Position numbers and translations under genes: made by a program
The notes under the pieces: model-generated
The model's database searches: none
Told to the model about the DNA's origin: nothing
What the model saw: the letters and a program-made list of their open reading frames with translations, nothing else
Shown here: positions 16,658-24,394 of the stretch, one piece after another
Layout: each line of letters starts with the position of its first letter
Position numbering within the stretch: position 1 is the stretch's first letter
Source of the DNA: an uncultured Oscillospiraceae bacterium
GTDB lineage: Bacteria > Bacillota > Clostridia > Oscillospirales > Ruminococcaceae
Direction: 5' to 3'
NCBI GenBank assembly: GCA_910583935.1
Contig: CAJTZM010000005.1
Coordinates: forward strand, 61,522 to 125,521
Length of the DNA stretch: 64,000 nucleotides

Positions 16658-18046
16658 TCATTTGACCTGCGCCAAAATCTCGAGGGTTTGCAGCAGGCTG
16701 GCAATATCCCCGTCCTGAAGGGGAGATTCTCCGTAATAAACGCCGTTATACCCTTCGGTCACGCGGGAAAAAGGGCTTTCGGGCATACGGGTCAGCGCCT
16801 TGTTGAGAATTTCCAGCGTGGTATCCGCCGGAGAGAGCGGCGCGCCCTGTATCCGGAGCCATTCGAGAATCAGGGAATACCCCTCCTGCAAAAAAGCGGC
16901 GTTCTGCGGCTTTTTTAAAAAGTTCCGGCAGCGCTGCCGCCAAAGGCGGACGGAGGAAAGCGGTTGGGAAGCCAGCGCTTCCTTTTGGGAGGTTTGCTCC
17001 AGATTTTCCACTGTGTCGTAAAAATATTCGGTGGAAGTGCCGCTGGTCTTAGCCTTTCTGCCCGGCCGGGTAAAGAGGCTTTTTACCAGCTGCCAAAAAG
17101 CCAGCGCCGCCGTTTTCACCGCACACCAGATCTGCCTGCGCAGAAAAAACAGAAAGAGGACAGCCAGCAGTACGGCAAACCATTGGAAAAAGATGTTAAA
17201 AAACGGGGTGGCGGCCGATTCTGTCCCGCCGTCGCCCAAAATGGGCAGATTCCCCACCTGGGGAAGGGGCTCATCCGGCCGCAGATTTTTGCGCAGCGCC
17301 CAGGTGATCAGGTTAAAAATGAGCACAAAGATATACAAAAGAGATCCCAGAATCCGCAAAAGGAACAAAACAGCCGCAGCGATCTGTTTTTGGAACAAAA
17401 GGCCGGACAGCACCAGCAAAAATCCGGCGCTGACCAAAAGCAGATTGTGGCGGCGGATGCCGGCAGGGAGGGTGGAAAGATCGTAATGCCGCCGGTCCAT
17501 CAGTCGGTTGATGCTGGATTGGTTGCCGATCATGGCGTAAAGAAGAATAAACGCCAGAAAGCTGAGGATCAGCAAAAGGGAATCGCACTCCATGCCGAAA
17601 TAGGCGCCGCAGAACCAGACGATCACCGCCGCCAGAAGATAGGCGATCATCGTCAGGGACAAAAAGCTGGTGCCGATCAATTCGTCAAAGGGATGGGTGG
17701 CAAAAAACATACCGACCGCGTAAAAGACCAGGCAAAGAAGGATTAAAACCATATGAAAGGCGCTTTTTTCCAACAGGCAGAATGTGACGCCGGCAAAGAC
17801 GGCAGCGGGTAAGGCGGCCAGCAGAAGCATCACGGCCCGCACCGGCGGACGCTTCTGCCTCTCCAGCAGCCAGCCGGTCACAGCGCCCTGCGCACCGGCG
17901 GCCAGGATCATTCCCAGCCTGGGCAGGGAGGACGCGGTGCATAGCCGGTCGGTAAAGGCGATCTCCACCACGGCGAGAACCGGGTAAGACAAAAGCAGTC
18001 CGTTCAGCAGCGCGGCGATACGCAGAAAGAAAAGAATCGGCTTCAT
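16658..18046 (-). CDS. polytopic membrane protein with a DUF4129-like C-terminus
   Basis: The 462-residue protein has about seven hydrophobic segments in its first 255 residues and another near 295-315. A soluble C-terminal region (about residues 340-462) carries helical motifs such as GYSLILEWLRIQGAPLSPADTTLEIL. This arrangement resembles the DUF4129/transglutaminase-partner proteins that accompany MoxR-DUF58 pairs. No transglutaminase catalytic triad was seen. It overlaps the DUF58 gene by 4 nt (ATGA), so it is the third gene of that operon. Function is probably in cell-envelope maturation, inferred from context. Confidence 0.75.
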   Translation of the reverse strand: MKPILFFLRIAALLNGLLLSYPVLAVVEIAFTDRLCTASSLPRLGMILAAGAQGAVTGWLLERQKRPPVRAVMLLLAALPAAVFAGVTFCLLEKSAFHMVLILLCLVFYAVGMFFATHPFDELIGTSFLSLTMIAYLLAAVIVWFCGAYFGMECDSLLLILSFLAFILLYAMIGNQSSINRLMDRRHYDLSTLPAGIRRHNLLLVSAGFLLVLSGLLFQKQIAAAVLFLLRILGSLLYIFVLIFNLITWALRKNLRPDEPLPQVGNLPILGDGGTESAATPFFNIFFQWFAVLLAVLFLFFLRRQIWCAVKTAALAFWQLVKSLFTRPGRKAKTSGTSTEYFYDTVENLEQTSQKEALASQPLSSVRLWRQRCRNFLKKPQNAAFLQEGYSLILEWLRIQGAPLSPADTTLEILNKALTRMPESPFSRVTEGYNGVYYGESPLQDGDIASLLQTLEILAQVK

Positions 18047-19185
18047 TGGAGCTTCGCCTCCTTTTTTTCGCTTCCCTGCAGCACAAAAAGGGAATAAGCG
18101 CCGTCCTCAAAATCGCCGGGAAGTACCTGCCCGCAGACAAAGACGGCCACAGATACGCCGCGGCGCGCCCTTTCCCGGGCAAAGGCTTTGAGGGTGTCGT
18201 CGATATAGGTGCTGACCAGAATCAGCTGGGAGCAGGTCTGGAAAATGGCGTCCTCCTGCAAAAACCGGTCGATTTCCAGGGCGCGGTCCGCCAGTAGCCG
18301 CGCCAGCGTCCGCGACTGCTCCAGCGCGAAGGCGGTTCCCCAGGATTCGGCTGTACAGACCGGCTGACCGGTACCGGAATCCAGCCCGTTGCACAGAAAA
18401 CGGAAGGGGGTATCCTGCTGCGCCGCCGCGCCGAACAGATAGGCGCCAAAGCGGATACAGTCCTCTAAGTCGCTGTCTCCGTCCATTTTCCCAGTTTTCC
18501 CGGGTCTCTGCTGCACGTTGAGCAGAATGGACAGATTTTTGCGGGAGGTGTACTGGTTTTCGAAAACCATCAGCCTTCCCTCCCGGGCGGTGGCGTTCCA
18601 GTGGATGCGGTTCATGGGTTCAAAGCCCGTATATTCCCGCACGCCGGCGATAAAAAACGGATCGTCTAAAAGCTGGTGGCGTACCACTGTGTCGCCATTC
18701 AGGTACTGGGGAGGGCAGACCGGCTGGCTGTTTTCCAGCGGCCGGGGCAGAACGGTCAGCCGGGCGTTGGTCCGGGCGGTGTAGGAGAAGCTGGACAGAC
18801 CCAGCAGGTCAGAGCTGACCAGATCCACCCGGCGGATTTCGAATACCCCCCGCTTGAGACATTTGACCTTCCAGGTGCGGGAAATTCTCTGGTAGCTTTT
18901 GAGGGTAAAAAAGCTGGGGACGTACCGCAGGTCCCCGATCACCTCCGATTGGGAGCCGGCGTATTCCAGCCAGCGGGAGGTGGAAAGCTCTGACTTGAGC
19001 CAGGGAAGCGGCAGCCATTTGCGGTTGGAGACAATCTCCACCAGACCCACCTCCTCCCCCTCCATCACCTCGTCCTTGGTGAAAAAGCAGGTGTATTCAA
19101 AATGACGAAAGCTGTTTTTGGCGAATAAAACCAGCTGTACCGCCAATAGAACGATCACCATAAAAATAATCGCAACAAATTCCAT
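18043..19185 (-). CDS. DUF58 domain protein
   Basis: The 380-residue protein has one N-terminal membrane segment (about residues 2-22). The DUF58 signature follows in the middle: GVREYTGFEPMNRIHWNATA, then RLMVFENQYTSRKNLSILLN. The last part is a von Willebrand A-like fold (SQLILVSTYIDDTLKAFARE) without a clear intact MIDAS motif. DUF58 proteins are encoded with MoxR ATPases and are thought to be their clients in cofactor or envelope-protein maturation. The gene lies between moxR and the polytopic membrane protein. Confidence 0.9.
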   Translation of the reverse strand: MEFVAIIFMVIVLLAVQLVLFAKNSFRHFEYTCFFTKDEVMEGEEVGLVEIVSNRKWLPLPWLKSELSTSRWLEYAGSQSEVIGDLRYVPSFFTLKSYQRISRTWKVKCLKRGVFEIRRVDLVSSDLLGLSSFSYTARTNARLTVLPRPLENSQPVCPPQYLNGDTVVRHQLLDDPFFIAGVREYTGFEPMNRIHWNATAREGRLMVFENQYTSRKNLSILLNVQQRPGKTGKMDGDSDLEDCIRFGAYLFGAAAQQDTPFRFLCNGLDSGTGQPVCTAESWGTAFALEQSRTLARLLADRALEIDRFLQEDAIFQTCSQLILVSTYIDDTLKAFARERARRGVSVAVFVCGQVLPGDFEDGAYSLFVLQGSEKKEAKLQ

Positions 19186-19208
19186 AGAGTTCTCCTGTCA
19201 GAAAAAGA

Positions 19209-20171
19209 CTATGCGTTTTCCTGCTGTTCTACCGGCGCAGGCGTTTGGTCGAGAATTTGGCCAAGAATGTCCCGAGCGGCGGCGTCCGCCTGTCCCATTT
19301 GGTATCCGCGGCAGATAATCCGGTGAGCGGCCACATCCGAAAAGACCGCTTTTACGTCGTCCGGCAGGACATAGGCCCGGCCCTGGACAGCGGCCTTGGC
19401 CTGAGAGGCCCGCATCAGCGCGAGGGAGCCGCGGGGGCTTAGGCCCAGCCGGATTTTTTCATGGCGGCGGGTGGCGTTGGCCAGCGACACCATGTATCCG
19501 GACACAGGGCGGCTGACCCGGATTTGGGCCACCTGCTTCTGGGCCTCGAGGACCTCCTCCTTCGAGCAGATGGGGGACAAGGCCTCCAGCGGGAACGTCT
19601 CCCGGTAAGCGGCGAGCATATCCCTTTCCTGCTCCATATCCGGATATCCCAGAGAAAGCTTCATGAAAAACCGGTCCAGCTGCGCCTCCGGCAAGGGGAA
19701 GGTTCCCTGGATTTCTACCGGGTTTTGGGTGGCGATGACCAGAAAGGGCTGCGCCATGGGGTAGGTCACGCCGTCCACCGAGCATTGGCGCTCCTCCATA
19801 CATTCCAGCAGGCTGGACTGTGTGCGGGGGGTGGCGCGGTTGATCTCGTCCGCCAGCAGGATGCTGGTAAAGATGGCCCCTGGCCGGAACTGGAACGCCT
19901 GCTCCTTTTGATTGTAGTAGTTGATACCGGTCAATTCCGAGGGCAGCAGGTCCGGCGTAAACTGAATCCGTTTGAAGGGACAGTCCAGCGAGCGGGCCAG
20001 CGCTTTGGCAAGGGTGGTTTTTCCGGTGCCGGGGATATCCTCCAAAAGAATGTGTCCACTGGCGTACAGGCACAGAAGAACCTTTTCGATTTGCTCCTCT
20101 TTGCCCAGAATGACCTTGCCGATGTTTTCTTTTAATGCGGCGGTGAGGCCGCGCAGCTGTTCGATATGCAT
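19209..20171 (-). CDS. MoxR-family AAA+ ATPase
   Basis: The 320-residue AAA+ protein shows Walker A EDIPGTGKTTLAKAL, the RIQFTPDLLPSELTG segment typical of MoxR, Walker B LLADEINRATPRTQSSLLE, sensor 1 VIATQNP and the arginine-rich GLSPRGSLALMRASQA sensor 2 region. MoxR proteins act as chaperone-like ATPases with DUF58/VWA partners. The start at 20171 follows AAGGGGG; an upstream extension is not supported. It is the first gene of a three-gene operon. Confidence 0.95.
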   Translation of the reverse strand: MHIEQLRGLTAALKENIGKVILGKEEQIEKVLLCLYASGHILLEDIPGTGKTTLAKALARSLDCPFKRIQFTPDLLPSELTGINYYNQKEQAFQFRPGAIFTSILLADEINRATPRTQSSLLECMEERQCSVDGVTYPMAQPFLVIATQNPVEIQGTFPLPEAQLDRFFMKLSLGYPDMEQERDMLAAYRETFPLEALSPICSKEEVLEAQKQVAQIRVSRPVSGYMVSLANATRRHEKIRLGLSPRGSLALMRASQAKAAVQGRAYVLPDDVKAVFSDVAAHRIICRGYQMGQADAAARDILGQILDQTPAPVEQQENA

Positions 20172-20330
20172 AAAAAGCCCCCTTATGATGTGCCAAAAAC
20201 AAAAAAGCCTATAAAAAGCATAGCATAATGGATGCAAAAATGCCAGTTTTTTCTATAGAAAGAGAAAAATTTTTAGGTGTTTTTTGGGCTTTTGCCGAAA
20301 AAAATCGGGCAGTTTTCTTCATGGAAAATC

Positions 20331-20354
20331 AAAAAGCCCCGGCAGGACCGGGGC
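20331..20354 (-). terminator. terminator of pyrG
   Basis: A GC-rich stem (GCCCCGG...CCGGGGC) is followed by TTTTT on the minus strand, 13 nt after the pyrG stop. Confidence 0.85.
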
Positions 20355-20366
20355 GGAAGGGGGAGA

Positions 20367-21974
20367 CTATTTTTGCCTTTTGACCGCCGCCTTGATAAAT
20401 TCCCGGAACAGAGGATGGGCACGATTGGGGCGGGATTTGAATTCCGGATGAAACTGGACGCCCACATAAAAGGTATTGCGGGACAGTTCTACCGCTTCGA
20501 CCAGCCGGTCGTCCGGGGAGGTGCCGGAAAAGACCATGCCATGGGCTTGGAAGGTCTCCCGGTAGCGGTTGTTAAACTCGTAGCGGTGGCGGTGCCGCTC
20601 CTGGACCAGGGCCGCGCCGTAGGCCTTTTCCATAAAGGTGCCGGGGCGAACCTTGCAGGGAAAAGCGCCCAGCCGCATGGTGCCGCCCTTGGGCAGATTG
20701 CCCTGCTGGTCCGGCATCAGGTCGATGACCGGGTCAGGGCCATTCGGTAAAAATTCGCTGGAATCGGCCTGAGAAAGGCCCAGCACGTTGCGGGCAAACT
20801 CAATGACCGCGATCTGCATCCCCAGGCAGATGCCCAGATAGGGCAGGTCGTGCTCCCGGGCGTATTTGGCGGCGGTGATTTTTCCCTCAATGCCCCGCTG
20901 GCCAAATCCGCCGGGAACCAGAATCCCGTCGCATTCCGAAAGATATTCTTCCACATTTTCTTCGGTAAGCAGCTCGGACGGCACCCATTTGATCTGGATT
21001 TCCGTTCCGTTTTCGTAGCCGGCGTGCCGCAGAGCTTCGGCCACCGATAGATAAGCGTCGTGCAGCTGCACATATTTGCCCACCAGGGCGATGCGCGCCT
21101 TTTGATGGCAGCTGCGCACCCGGGAAAGCATCTGCATCCACTCGGTTAAATCCGGCGGCGGACAGGCAAGGCCCAGCTCCCGGCAGACGATGTCCGAAAA
21201 GCCGCTTTGCTCCAGCATTAAGGGCGCTTCGTACAAAACGGGGATGGTCCGGTTTTCGATGACGCAGTCGGGCGGGACGTTACAGAACAGGGAGATTTTC
21301 CGCTTGATCTCATTTTCTAAAGGCTCGTTGCAGCGGGCAATGATGATGTTGGGCATGATCCCCAGACCCTGTAATTCCCGGACCGAATGCTGAGTGGGCT
21401 TGGATTTGTGTTCGCCGGAGCTTTGGATGAAGGGCACCAGCGTTACATGCATAAACAGGCAGTTGCGGCGTCCTACCTCCAGAGAGACCTGGCGGATCGC
21501 CTCTAAAAAGGGCTGGCTTTCAATGTCGCCGGTGGTGCCGCCGATTTCGGTAATGACCACATCCGCGCCGGTCTTTTTTCCCACGGCGTAGATGAAATTT
21601 TTAATCTCGTTGGTGATATGGGGGATTACCTGGACCGTTTCGCCCAGATAGTCGCCGTTTCGCTCCTTGGTCAGGACATTCCAGTAGACCTTGCCGGTGG
21701 TCAGGTTGGAGAATTTGTTGAGATTTTCGTCGATAAACCGCTCATAATGGCCCAGATCCAGATCGGTTTCCGCGCCGTCCTCGGTGACAAAGACCTCGCC
21801 GTGCTGATAGGGGCTCATGGTACCGGGATCCACGTTGATATAAGGATCCAGCTTCTGGGCGGCGACCTTGAGTCCTCTGGATTTGAGCAGCCGGCCCAGA
21901 GAGGCTGCGGTGATCCCCTTGCCAAGGCCGGATACAACGCCGCCGGTTACGAAAATATATTTGGTTTTGGTCAT
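20367..21974 (-). CDS. pyrG: CTP synthase
   Basis: It aminates UTP to CTP using glutamine. The 535-residue protein has the synthetase domain KYIFVTGGVVSGLGKGITAA (P-loop), DPYINVDPGTMSPYQHGEVF and EIGGTTGDIES. A class I glutaminase domain follows, with PGGFGQRG, LGICLGMQIAVIE (nucleophile Cys) and FHPEFKSRP (His, Glu). The start at 21974 follows GGAAGGG. It lies about 90 nt downstream of the ANTAR gene and 2 kb from purA, grouping nucleotide synthesis genes. Confidence 0.98.
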   Translation of the reverse strand: MTKTKYIFVTGGVVSGLGKGITAASLGRLLKSRGLKVAAQKLDPYINVDPGTMSPYQHGEVFVTEDGAETDLDLGHYERFIDENLNKFSNLTTGKVYWNVLTKERNGDYLGETVQVIPHITNEIKNFIYAVGKKTGADVVITEIGGTTGDIESQPFLEAIRQVSLEVGRRNCLFMHVTLVPFIQSSGEHKSKPTQHSVRELQGLGIMPNIIIARCNEPLENEIKRKISLFCNVPPDCVIENRTIPVLYEAPLMLEQSGFSDIVCRELGLACPPPDLTEWMQMLSRVRSCHQKARIALVGKYVQLHDAYLSVAEALRHAGYENGTEIQIKWVPSELLTEENVEEYLSECDGILVPGGFGQRGIEGKITAAKYAREHDLPYLGICLGMQIAVIEFARNVLGLSQADSSEFLPNGPDPVIDLMPDQQGNLPKGGTMRLGAFPCKVRPGTFMEKAYGAALVQERHRHRYEFNNRYRETFQAHGMVFSGTSPDDRLVEAVELSRNTFYVGVQFHPEFKSRPNRAHPLFREFIKAAVKRQK

Positions 21975-22064
21975 GCTTTTCCCTTCCTTTCTGTTTTGGA
22001 AACTGACGGATTTGTGTGGGCAGGCGGCCGAAGCCGCCACAAGAATTTGCCGAGATGCGGGATA

Positions 22065-22634
22065 TCACGATTCGTAGGTTTTTAAGATGTTCTGCGCCAC
22101 CTGCTGGCGGGTAAGGCCCAGGTCCATGGCTTGCTTTTCAATATAACGGTGCGCCTGGGGCTCGGTCAGCTTCAGATATTCAATCAGCACCGCCTTGGCG
22201 CGGCTGACGATCCGCAGCTCCTCCAGCTTGGAATGAAGCCGCTGGTTTTCCTGCAAGAGCTGCGACAGGCGCGCGCTGGTGGAAAGCCCCAGATAGACCG
22301 ACTGGATAAACAGTGGCTGGGAGAGCGGCTTTGGCAGGACCAGAACGCCCAAGGGCAGCCAGCGCGCCAACGCTTCTTGCGCCGTTTCGGAGGGGCACAA
22401 TAGCAGAATGCCACTGGAGGTGGACTGGGATACATTTTGAATAAAGACCTCGACCCCTTCATCAGAAAAGGGCAGGTTGAGAACCACCAAAGAAAAGGCG
22501 TTCTGGGCAAGCAGGTCCTGGGCCTGCTGCAGCTGTCCGGTCCACACCGTTTCAGCTGGTAAAATACCGGCTAACAGTGTCTTTAGCGTTTGGGCGGTTT
22601 TTTCTTTCGAGCAGACCAGCAGGATACGTTTCAT
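22065..22634 (-). CDS. ANTAR-domain protein with a degenerate receiver
   Basis: The C-terminal third (about residues 130-189: ELRIVSRAKAVLIEYLKL, then EKQAMDLGLTRQQVAQNIL) is an ANTAR RNA-binding domain that normally melts terminators in nascent mRNA. The N-terminal receiver-like fold (about 1-120) starts KRILLVCSKEKTAQ without the acidic pair and has VVLNLPF where the phosphorylated Asp should be. The conserved Lys in LPKPL remains. It is therefore unlikely to be switched by phosphorylation. Between the domains is a short coiled coil (RLSQLLQENQRLHSKLEEL). It sits between purA and pyrG and 1.8 kb from glnN. ANTAR proteins often control nitrogen genes in Clostridia. Confidence 0.9.
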   Translation of the reverse strand: MKRILLVCSKEKTAQTLKTLLAGILPAETVWTGQLQQAQDLLAQNAFSLVVLNLPFSDEGVEVFIQNVSQSTSSGILLLCPSETAQEALARWLPLGVLVLPKPLSQPLFIQSVYLGLSTSARLSQLLQENQRLHSKLEELRIVSRAKAVLIEYLKLTEPQAHRYIEKQAMDLGLTRQQVAQNILKTYES

Positions 22635-22655
22635 AGGTCCCTCCCATCAAAACAG

Positions 22656-22688
22656 CTTTCGCCGGCGTTTAAAAAGCGCCGGCGAAAG
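22656..22688 (-). terminator. 12-bp hairpin between purA and the ANTAR gene
   Basis: CTTTCGCCGGCG and its exact complement flank a 9-nt loop. On the minus strand it is followed by CTGTTTT, a poor T tract, then at once by the ANTAR gene's ribosome site. It may be a leaky terminator or an attenuator. Confidence 0.6.
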
Positions 22689-22701
22689 GGTGCCAAATAT
22701 T

Positions 22702-23979
22702 TTATTTTTCCATATCGATGTAGGCGTCGCGGTCGGGACCGACGGAGACGTAGCGAATCCGGCAGCCCACGGCCTTTTCCAGATAGGCGATGTAGTCCAG
22801 CGCGTTTTTGGGCAGGTCCTCTTTTTTACGGCAGCCGCTGATATCGCAGTGCCAGCCGGGAAGGGTTTCCACAATGGGCTTGGCCTCGGCCAAGTGGTCG
22901 CCGAAGGGGAATTCGCGGGTGATCCGGCCGTTTACTTCGTAGGCGGTGCAGACAGGGATTTGGTCCAGATAGGACAGCACGTCCATTTTGGTCAGGGCCA
23001 GCTGGTCTGCACCCTGCACTCGAACGCCATAGCGGGAGGCGACGGCATCAAAGGGGCCCACCCGCCGGGGCCGGCCGGTGGCGGCGCCGTACTCGCCCCC
23101 TGCTTCCCGCAGGGCTTCTGCCTCTGGTCCGAACAGCTCGCAGGTAAAGGGCCCCTCGCCCACACAGGAGGAGTAGGCCTTCATGATGCCAACGCACAGA
23201 TCAAGCTTTTTACCGGGAATCCCGGCACCGATGGGCGCGTAGGCCGAGATGGTGGAGGAAGAAGAGGTAAAGGGGTAGATGCCGAAATCGATGTCCCGCA
23301 AAGCGCCCAGCTGCGCCTCAAACAAAACCTTTTTGCCCTTTTCGATCTGCTCAGTCAGGTAAACGCCCAAATCACAGACGTATTCCTGCAGCTGGCCGCC
23401 ATAGGTCCTGAGCCATTCCAGCAGGCTCTCAAAAGAGATGGAATCGGCGCCGTAGCCGTTGTGGATCAAAAGATCCTTCCATTCCACAATGCCGCGCAGC
23501 CGTTTTTCCATCGCCTCGGGATACAAAAGATCCCCCATGCGGATGCACTTTTTTAAGTATTTATCCCCATACACCGGCGCAATGCCCCGGCGGGTTGAGC
23601 CGTATTTGGCGTCTCCCAGGCGGTCCTCCTCCAATCCGTCCTGCTCTACATGATAAGGAAGACAGATGATCGCCCGGTCGCTGATTTTGAGGTTTTGTGG
23701 AGTGATGGAAATGCCCGCCTGGCGCAGCCGCTCTATTTCTCCGCACAGGTGCTGCAGGTCGATGACCATGCCGGGGCCCATGACGTTGACAACCTCCGGC
23801 CGGAGGATTCCTGAGGGCAGCAGGTTTAGAATAAACTTACCCAGCTGGTTTTGCACCGTATGGCCGGCGTTGTTGCCGCCTTGATAGCGGGCAACAATAT
23901 CGTAATTTTCCGAAAGAAGGTCCACCATACGGCCTTTTCCTTCGTCTCCCCAGTTGATACCAACAATTGCAGTTAACAT
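22702..23979 (-). CDS. purA: adenylosuccinate synthetase
   Basis: It joins IMP and aspartate with GTP, the first committed step to AMP. The 425-residue protein has IVGINWGDEGKGRMVDLLS (usually QWGDEGKGK; here Gln is Asn and Lys is Arg), GGNNAGHTV, the IMP site GSTRRGIAPVY, EAQLGALRDIDFGIYPF and GRPRRVGPFDAV. A GGAGAAGC ribosome site precedes the ATG. It is divergent from glnN, with its own consensus promoter about 130 nt upstream. Confidence 0.97.
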   Translation of the reverse strand: MLTAIVGINWGDEGKGRMVDLLSENYDIVARYQGGNNAGHTVQNQLGKFILNLLPSGILRPEVVNVMGPGMVIDLQHLCGEIERLRQAGISITPQNLKISDRAIICLPYHVEQDGLEEDRLGDAKYGSTRRGIAPVYGDKYLKKCIRMGDLLYPEAMEKRLRGIVEWKDLLIHNGYGADSISFESLLEWLRTYGGQLQEYVCDLGVYLTEQIEKGKKVLFEAQLGALRDIDFGIYPFTSSSSTISAYAPIGAGIPGKKLDLCVGIMKAYSSCVGEGPFTCELFGPEAEALREAGGEYGAATGRPRRVGPFDAVASRYGVRVQGADQLALTKMDVLSYLDQIPVCTAYEVNGRITREFPFGDHLAEAKPIVETLPGWHCDISGCRKKEDLPKNALDYIAYLEKAVGCRIRYVSVGPDRDAYIDMEK

Positions 23980-24110
23980 AAAAGCTTCTCCGTTCTGCCG
24001 GCGCGCGGCGAAAGATCAAGGTCCGGTTTAAAACCCTGAAAAAGAGTGAAGGTGCCCAGAAAAGCGGCGTCCAATTGCCGTTTTCCTGAACACCGTCATG
24101 CAACGTTACT

Positions 24111-24139
24111 ATTATAGAGAATGACTTTTGGGATGTCAA
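24111..24139 (-). promoter_or_regulatory. consensus promoter of purA
   Basis: Minus-strand TTGACA and TATAAT match consensus with a 17-bp spacer. The leader to the purA ATG is about 125 nt. No purine riboswitch core was recognised in it. Confidence 0.82.
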
Positions 24140-24246
24140 GAAAAAAGCGAAAGATTGTATACAAAATTTTTGCCCGGGCAGATAGCAAAAAAATTTACCG
24201 GATCAAAACAGGATTTTGGTAAAAAAGACAAAATTGCGCTGCGGTC

Positions 24247-24276
24247 TTGACAAACGCGTTTGTCCGGACTTATAAT
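24247..24276 (+). promoter_or_regulatory. promoter of glnN with an operator-like palindrome in the spacer
   Basis: TTGACA and TATAAT match consensus with an 18-bp spacer. A 16-bp perfect palindrome (GACAAACGCGTTTGTC, 24249-24264) begins inside the -35 box and fills most of the spacer, an obvious repressor position. Confidence 0.72.
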
Positions 24277-24299
24277 TGCCAACGTTGGAAAACGGCAAT

Positions 24300-24335
24300 G
24301 GCGCTGTGGACGAAGGGGTCCGCAGCGTCTTTTTG
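24300..24335 (+). terminator. leader terminator (attenuator candidate) of glnN
   Basis: A 12-bp stem (GGCGCTGTGGAC with GTCCGCAGCGTC, two G-T pairs) has a 6-nt GAAGGG loop and runs into TCTTTTT. It lies between the promoter and the gene, 60 nt before the glnN ATG, and the neighbour upstream is divergent. It must therefore act on glnN's own transcript. Antitermination by the nearby ANTAR protein is a possibility. Confidence 0.72.
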
Positions 24336-24394
24336 TATTTTGCAGGGCGTAGAAGCGTTTTGACAAGGCCGTTTGCAGTCAGGAGGTAACGAAA

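Noticed and set aside
22477..23556. 359-codon plus-strand frame opposite purA
   Set aside because: It is a shadow of the well-conserved purA sequence and lacks a start signal.
23980..24110. Purine riboswitch in the purA leader
   Set aside because: The conserved core and loop sequences of the purine aptamer were not found in the 125-nt leader.
24274..24327. Classic ANTAR dual hexaloop target in the glnN leader
   Set aside because: Only the second hairpin has a 6-nt loop, and it lacks the expected A at position 1. The upstream ATTGCC/GGCAAT pairing overlaps the -10 box and would not be fully transcribed.
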